A DNA stretch of 31,200 nt from JAKANM01 sp964356495 (GTDB lineage: Bacteria; Patescibacteriota; Patescibacteriia; Magasanikbacterales; GWA2-37-8), in contig CAYHHR010000008.1 in assembly GCA_964356495.1 (NCBI GenBank), positions 1 through 31,200 on the forward strand, read 5' to 3'. The translations under genes were made by a program, and so were the position numbers. Positions 28,402-31,200 of the stretch are shown piece by piece (positions within the stretch are counted from its first letter, which is position 1; each line of letters starts with the position of its first letter). The notes below the pieces were generated by a model. That model was not told where the DNA came from. It did no database searches and saw only the letters and a program-made list of their open reading frames with translations.

Positions 28402-29149
28402 AGCTGGCGACCTGTTTGCCCTGGGAGAGCACCGATTACTGTGCGGGGACGGAACTAAGGCTGAAGATGTAAAGATATTGCTGAACGCCGGTACCGTTAA
28501 ACTGATTTTGACTGATCCGCCTTATGGGGTTGCATACGTTGAAAGTAAATCCGGTTTTAAGCAGAGGCTGTCGGCAACTAAAATTATTGCCAATGACCAC
28601 TTTCAAACCGACGCCGAGTATCACAAATTCAGCAGAGCGTGGCTGGAAGCAGTGAAACCGTATTTGGCAAAGCGAAACAACGCATATATTTTCAACTCTG
28701 ACAAAATGGTTTTTGCCCTGCGAAACGCCATGCTTGATTCCGGATTCTACTTTTCACAGCTTTTAATCTGGGTTAAAACTCAGGCCGTCATCGGCCGACT
28801 CGACTATTTACCGCAGCACGAACTGATAGCTTATGGCTGGCATGGAACTCACCAATTTGAAAGGTCAAAAGATAAAAGCGTTCTGATTTGTCAGAAACCG
28901 GCCAAGAGCAAACTCCATCCGACGATGAAGCCGATATCGTTGTTACGAAATCTAATTCTCAACAGCTCGAAGATCGGCGATGTTGTCTATGATCCGTTCG
29001 GCGGTAGTGGCAGTACGATGATTGCCTCCGAGCAAACGCGACGCAAGTGCTGCATGATTGAGCTCGATCCCGAGTATTGTCAGACTATAATTAATCGCTT
29101 TGAGAAGCTAACTGGAATCAAGGCTAAGCCGATTTACTATGAGAAATAG
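28361..29149 (+). CDS. phage-type DNA methyltransferase
   Basis: This 262-residue amino-methyltransferase has motif IV DPPY at residues 52-55, the AdoMet motif DPFGGSGST at about 211-219, and the usual ELDPEYCQTIINRFEKLTG end. HPTMKPISLLRNLI is the conserved block before motif I. It has no target domain beyond a short insert and no restriction-enzyme partner, so it is probably an orphan phage methylase. It overlaps both neighbours, showing a tight phage operon. The N-terminus matches the tail part (GDLFALGEHRLLCGDGT) of the preceding protein, suggesting an ancient duplication. Confidence 0.9.
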   Translation: MSNLQKTKPKKLIKAGDLFALGEHRLLCGDGTKAEDVKILLNAGTVKLILTDPPYGVAYVESKSGFKQRLSATKIIANDHFQTDAEYHKFSRAWLEAVKPYLAKRNNAYIFNSDKMVFALRNAMLDSGFYFSQLLIWVKTQAVIGRLDYLPQHELIAYGWHGTHQFERSKDKSVLICQKPAKSKLHPTMKPISLLRNLILNSSKIGDVVYDPFGGSGSTMIASEQTRRKCCMIELDPEYCQTIINRFEKLTGIKAKPIYYEK

Positions 29150-29549
29150 AAAAGACAAGACGCTTATTGTGGAACAGTTGAAAAAAACTCCCATCATCCA
29201 AATTGCTTGTGAAAAACTTGGAATCGGCAGAGCCACCTTCTATCGTTGGAAATCCGATGATAAAGTTTTTTCAAAGTTGGTTGATGACGCCTTGGACGAA
29301 GGGCGATGGCTGGTAAACGATCTCGCGGAATCACAGCTTGTCAGCGCCGTTAAGGATCGCAATATGCAGGCGATAATGTATTGGCTGAAGCACCATCATA
29401 AAGATTACAAAAATCGATTGGAACTTGAGGGCACCATAAATACGATTCAGGAACTCTCTCCCGAACAGCAGGCCCTTGTCAAAAAAGCGCTCGAACTTTC
29501 ATCATTAACCCTATCATATGAAAATACCAACATTGAAAACCAACCCTGA
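29139..29549 (+). CDS. phage terminase small subunit-like protein
   Basis: This 136-residue protein has an N-terminal helix-turn-helix (QIACEKLGIGRATFYRWKSD), then ESQLVSAVKDRNMQAIMYWL, KHHHKDYKNR, the block usual for small terminase subunits of this type that recognise phage DNA for packaging. It overlaps the methylase upstream by 11 bases and the large terminase gene downstream by 32 bases, which supports the role. Confidence 0.85.
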   Translation: MRNRKDKTLIVEQLKKTPIIQIACEKLGIGRATFYRWKSDDKVFSKLVDDALDEGRWLVNDLAESQLVSAVKDRNMQAIMYWLKHHHKDYKNRLELEGTINTIQELSPEQQALVKKALELSSLTLSYENTNIENQP

Positions 29550-31014
29550 AGAAACAAATATTCTGGATGCAATTATCAAGGACCGTTTAGTCCGCCTATC
29601 GGTGACCAGAGATAGCCATCTGTTATTTTTTAACATCTACTTTTCACATTACGTGAAATATGAAATTGCAGAATTCCAGAAGGACATCTTCCGCATCACC
29701 GAGGATAAATCCAACAAGCTCGCCTGCATCGTGGCGTTTCGCGGATCCGGCAAATCGACCTTGGTAACTTTTTCCTATTCACTGTGGTCGATACTTGGCA
29801 ACCAGCAAAAGAAGTTCGTGCTGATCGTTTGCCAGACGCAAGCGCAGGCGAAGCAACACATGACCAATCTTCGATATGAGCTCGAGCATAACAAACTACT
29901 GCGAAGCGATCTAGGTCCGTTCCAGGAGGAAACCGGCGGAGAATGGGCAATGTCGTCCCTGGTATTCAGCAACACTAAAGCGAGGATCACTATCGCCTCA
30001 ATCGAGCAGAGTATCCGCGGTATCCGGCATTACGAAAATCGGCCAGACCTGATCATCCTTGATGATGTGGAGGATTTAAATTCTACCAAAACGCTGGAGG
30101 GGAGAAATAAAATATTCGAGTGGTTTACCAGGGAAATTGTGCCACTCGGCGATATTGGAACTCGGATTATAATTGTTGGCAACTTGCTTCATGAAGATTC
30201 TTTGATGATGCGGTTGAGGGTCAGAATTGACGATGGCAGCCTGGACGGTATTTTCAAGTGGTACCCGCTTCTTGATGACAAGGGTAAATGTTTGTGGCCT
30301 GGCAAATTTGATACTCAGGAAAAGATCGATGATTTGCGTCGCAGCGTAGCCAATGAGCTGGCGTGGCAGCAAGAGTATCTGCTCAACATTATATCGGACA
30401 GTACGAGAGTAATTTTTCCGGAGTGGATTCACTACTATGATTCTATTCCTAGAGGAGATGTTTACGGAATTTTTGTAGGCGTCGATCTTGCGATCTCGCT
30501 CAAGGAAACGGCCGATTACACCGCCATCGTATCAGGAGTACTTACAAAGGAGAATAAATCCAAGGATATAAAATTATACATTTTTCCCAACTCAATCAAC
30601 AAAAGGATGACATATCCCGAAACGATTCAAACGATAAAGAGCCTAGCCGGCACACTCAAATATGAGGTAACTCCGAAAATCGCAATTGAATCAAACGGTT
30701 TTCAACAAATATTTGTTGACCAACTCGGTTCATCAGGTCTTAATGTTGAAGGTATTAGAAATACTACTGATAAAAGAAGCCGGCTTGCCATGACTTCTCA
30801 CTACGTGCAGAACGGAACGATTCTTTTTCCAAAACAAGGGGCTGAAGATTTAATTACCCAGCTCACCGGGTTTGGAATAGAACATCATGATGATTTGAGC
30901 GATGCTTTTGCGTTAGTGGTGCTTCAAATAGTGGAACCAATGGAGTCACACCGTTCGCTCAATAATTGGCTGGACTTGTGCGACGATTGGAACCGTGGAA
31001 GTTGGAGGCTCTAG
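29518..31014 (+). CDS. phage terminase large subunit
   Basis: This 498-residue motor packs phage DNA into proheads and cuts it. The ATPase half shows Walker A FRGSGKST (residues 74-81) and Walker B IILDDVED (near 180-187). The nuclease half shows the RNase H-like acidic residues in VGVDLAIS (about 320), AIESNG (about 390) and HDDLSDAF (about 457). It is full length with all motifs, so likely functional. It is the last phage gene in the module; no portal or capsid gene follows, and a convergent gene begins two bases after its stop. Confidence 0.92.
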   Translation: MKIPTLKTNPEETNILDAIIKDRLVRLSVTRDSHLLFFNIYFSHYVKYEIAEFQKDIFRITEDKSNKLACIVAFRGSGKSTLVTFSYSLWSILGNQQKKFVLIVCQTQAQAKQHMTNLRYELEHNKLLRSDLGPFQEETGGEWAMSSLVFSNTKARITIASIEQSIRGIRHYENRPDLIILDDVEDLNSTKTLEGRNKIFEWFTREIVPLGDIGTRIIIVGNLLHEDSLMMRLRVRIDDGSLDGIFKWYPLLDDKGKCLWPGKFDTQEKIDDLRRSVANELAWQQEYLLNIISDSTRVIFPEWIHYYDSIPRGDVYGIFVGVDLAISLKETADYTAIVSGVLTKENKSKDIKLYIFPNSINKRMTYPETIQTIKSLAGTLKYEVTPKIAIESNGFQQIFVDQLGSSGLNVEGIRNTTDKRSRLAMTSHYVQNGTILFPKQGAEDLITQLTGFGIEHHDDLSDAFALVVLQIVEPMESHRSLNNWLDLCDDWNRGSWRL

Positions 31015-31016
31015 GA

Positions 31017-31200
31017 TTACTGACACTGCGGGCTAAGAGTTTTTGAGGGGTATGCTTTTAGTAATTCATCCAGAGTATTATACGTTTTTAGATAACTCGC
31101 ACTTAGATCTTTCCATATTAAACATGCTTCTGGATAGTAATATTTAGAGCTGTAATGCGAAGATGTATAATACTTGCTCGTAGTAACGCCGGTTAGGTTT
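31017..31200 (-). CDS. C-terminal part of a CPR-type hypothetical protein (continues past the window)
   Basis: The minus strand is open from the window edge to a TAA at 31017-31019. It reads VTTSKYYTSSHYSSKYYYPE, ACLIWKDLSASYLKTYNTLD, ELLKAYPSKTLSPQCQ. The SSKYYYPEAC...W..L...L.T...LDELLKAYPSKTL pattern is one I recall at the C-terminus of many CPR membrane-linked hypotheticals, possibly a small metal-binding or Ada-like fold. The start is outside the window. It converges on the terminase gene with two bases between the stops, so it marks the edge of the phage module. Confidence 0.7.
   Translation of the reverse strand, partial: NLTGVTTSKYYTSSHYSSKYYYPEACLIWKDLSASYLKTYNTLDELLKAYPSKTLSPQCQ

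Noticed and set aside
29696..30432. Minus-strand frames inside the terminase gene
   Set aside because: They are shadows of a well-supported large terminase.

Overview
This window looks like a chromosomal contig from a Candidate Phyla Radiation (Patescibacteria, Parcubacteria-like) bacterium. That is an inference from gene style, not from a marker gene. It carries a VanW-type envelope protein, LamG and 'GWIN'-repeat surface proteins, very small membrane proteins, tight operons, short leaders and many short palindromic repeats. The standard code is used: UGA ends several genes, for example at 7080-7082 and 22081-22083. A 100-N scaffold gap lies at 5495-5594.

Layout. 1-2670: tRNA-Phe(GAA), then an Hsp20-VanW operon with a consensus promoter. 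2640-2950: a strongly folded minus-strand transcript with its own promoter and terminator and no recognised family. 3020-5755: a four-gene minus-strand operon (coiled-coil protein, membrane protein, metallo-beta-lactamase-fold hydrolase, ClpP). 5880-12060: an accessory region with a RhuM-Fic fusion, a broken LamG gene tail, an AbiEii-type nucleotidyltransferase toxin pair, a three-domain LamG surface protein, a Fic protein behind an operator-like promoter, and a BRO/DinD-like gene in two pieces. 12080-14890: a membrane-anchored surface protein with a frameshift, plus small membrane proteins. 14950-17620: cold-shock protein, two G+C-richer orphan genes with strong signals, and a RelE/ribbon-helix-helix toxin-antitoxin pair with a palindromic operator. 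17660-19560: a GpsA-like dehydrogenase and a secreted acidic protein. 19590-23470: a TOTE-type primase-helicase whose last 98 codons lie in the -1 frame behind a dnaX-like A-AAA-AAG heptamer, followed by RhuM. Two copies of a conserved, foldable, cloverleaf-like element flank this pair. 23487-26623: a tight five-gene operon of a LexA/S24-like regulator, DUF2188 protein, CD-NTase, 4-TM protein and 2-TM protein, which I read as a compact CBASS anti-phage system. 26634-31014: phage-type genes (ParB-methyltransferase, second methyltransferase, small and large terminase) that stop abruptly at a convergent cellular-type gene.

How they fit together. The right half is a defence and mobile-element island: TOTE/RhuM, a CBASS operon under an apparently damage-responsive repressor, and a phage packaging module, side by side. 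The centre is rich in toxin-like genes (Fic, AbiEii, RelE) mixed with surface-protein genes and repeat-driven gene breakage. The most notable items are the S24-regulated CBASS operon, the frameshifted TOTE gene, the paired structured elements around it and the unidentified structured RNA at 2640-2950.
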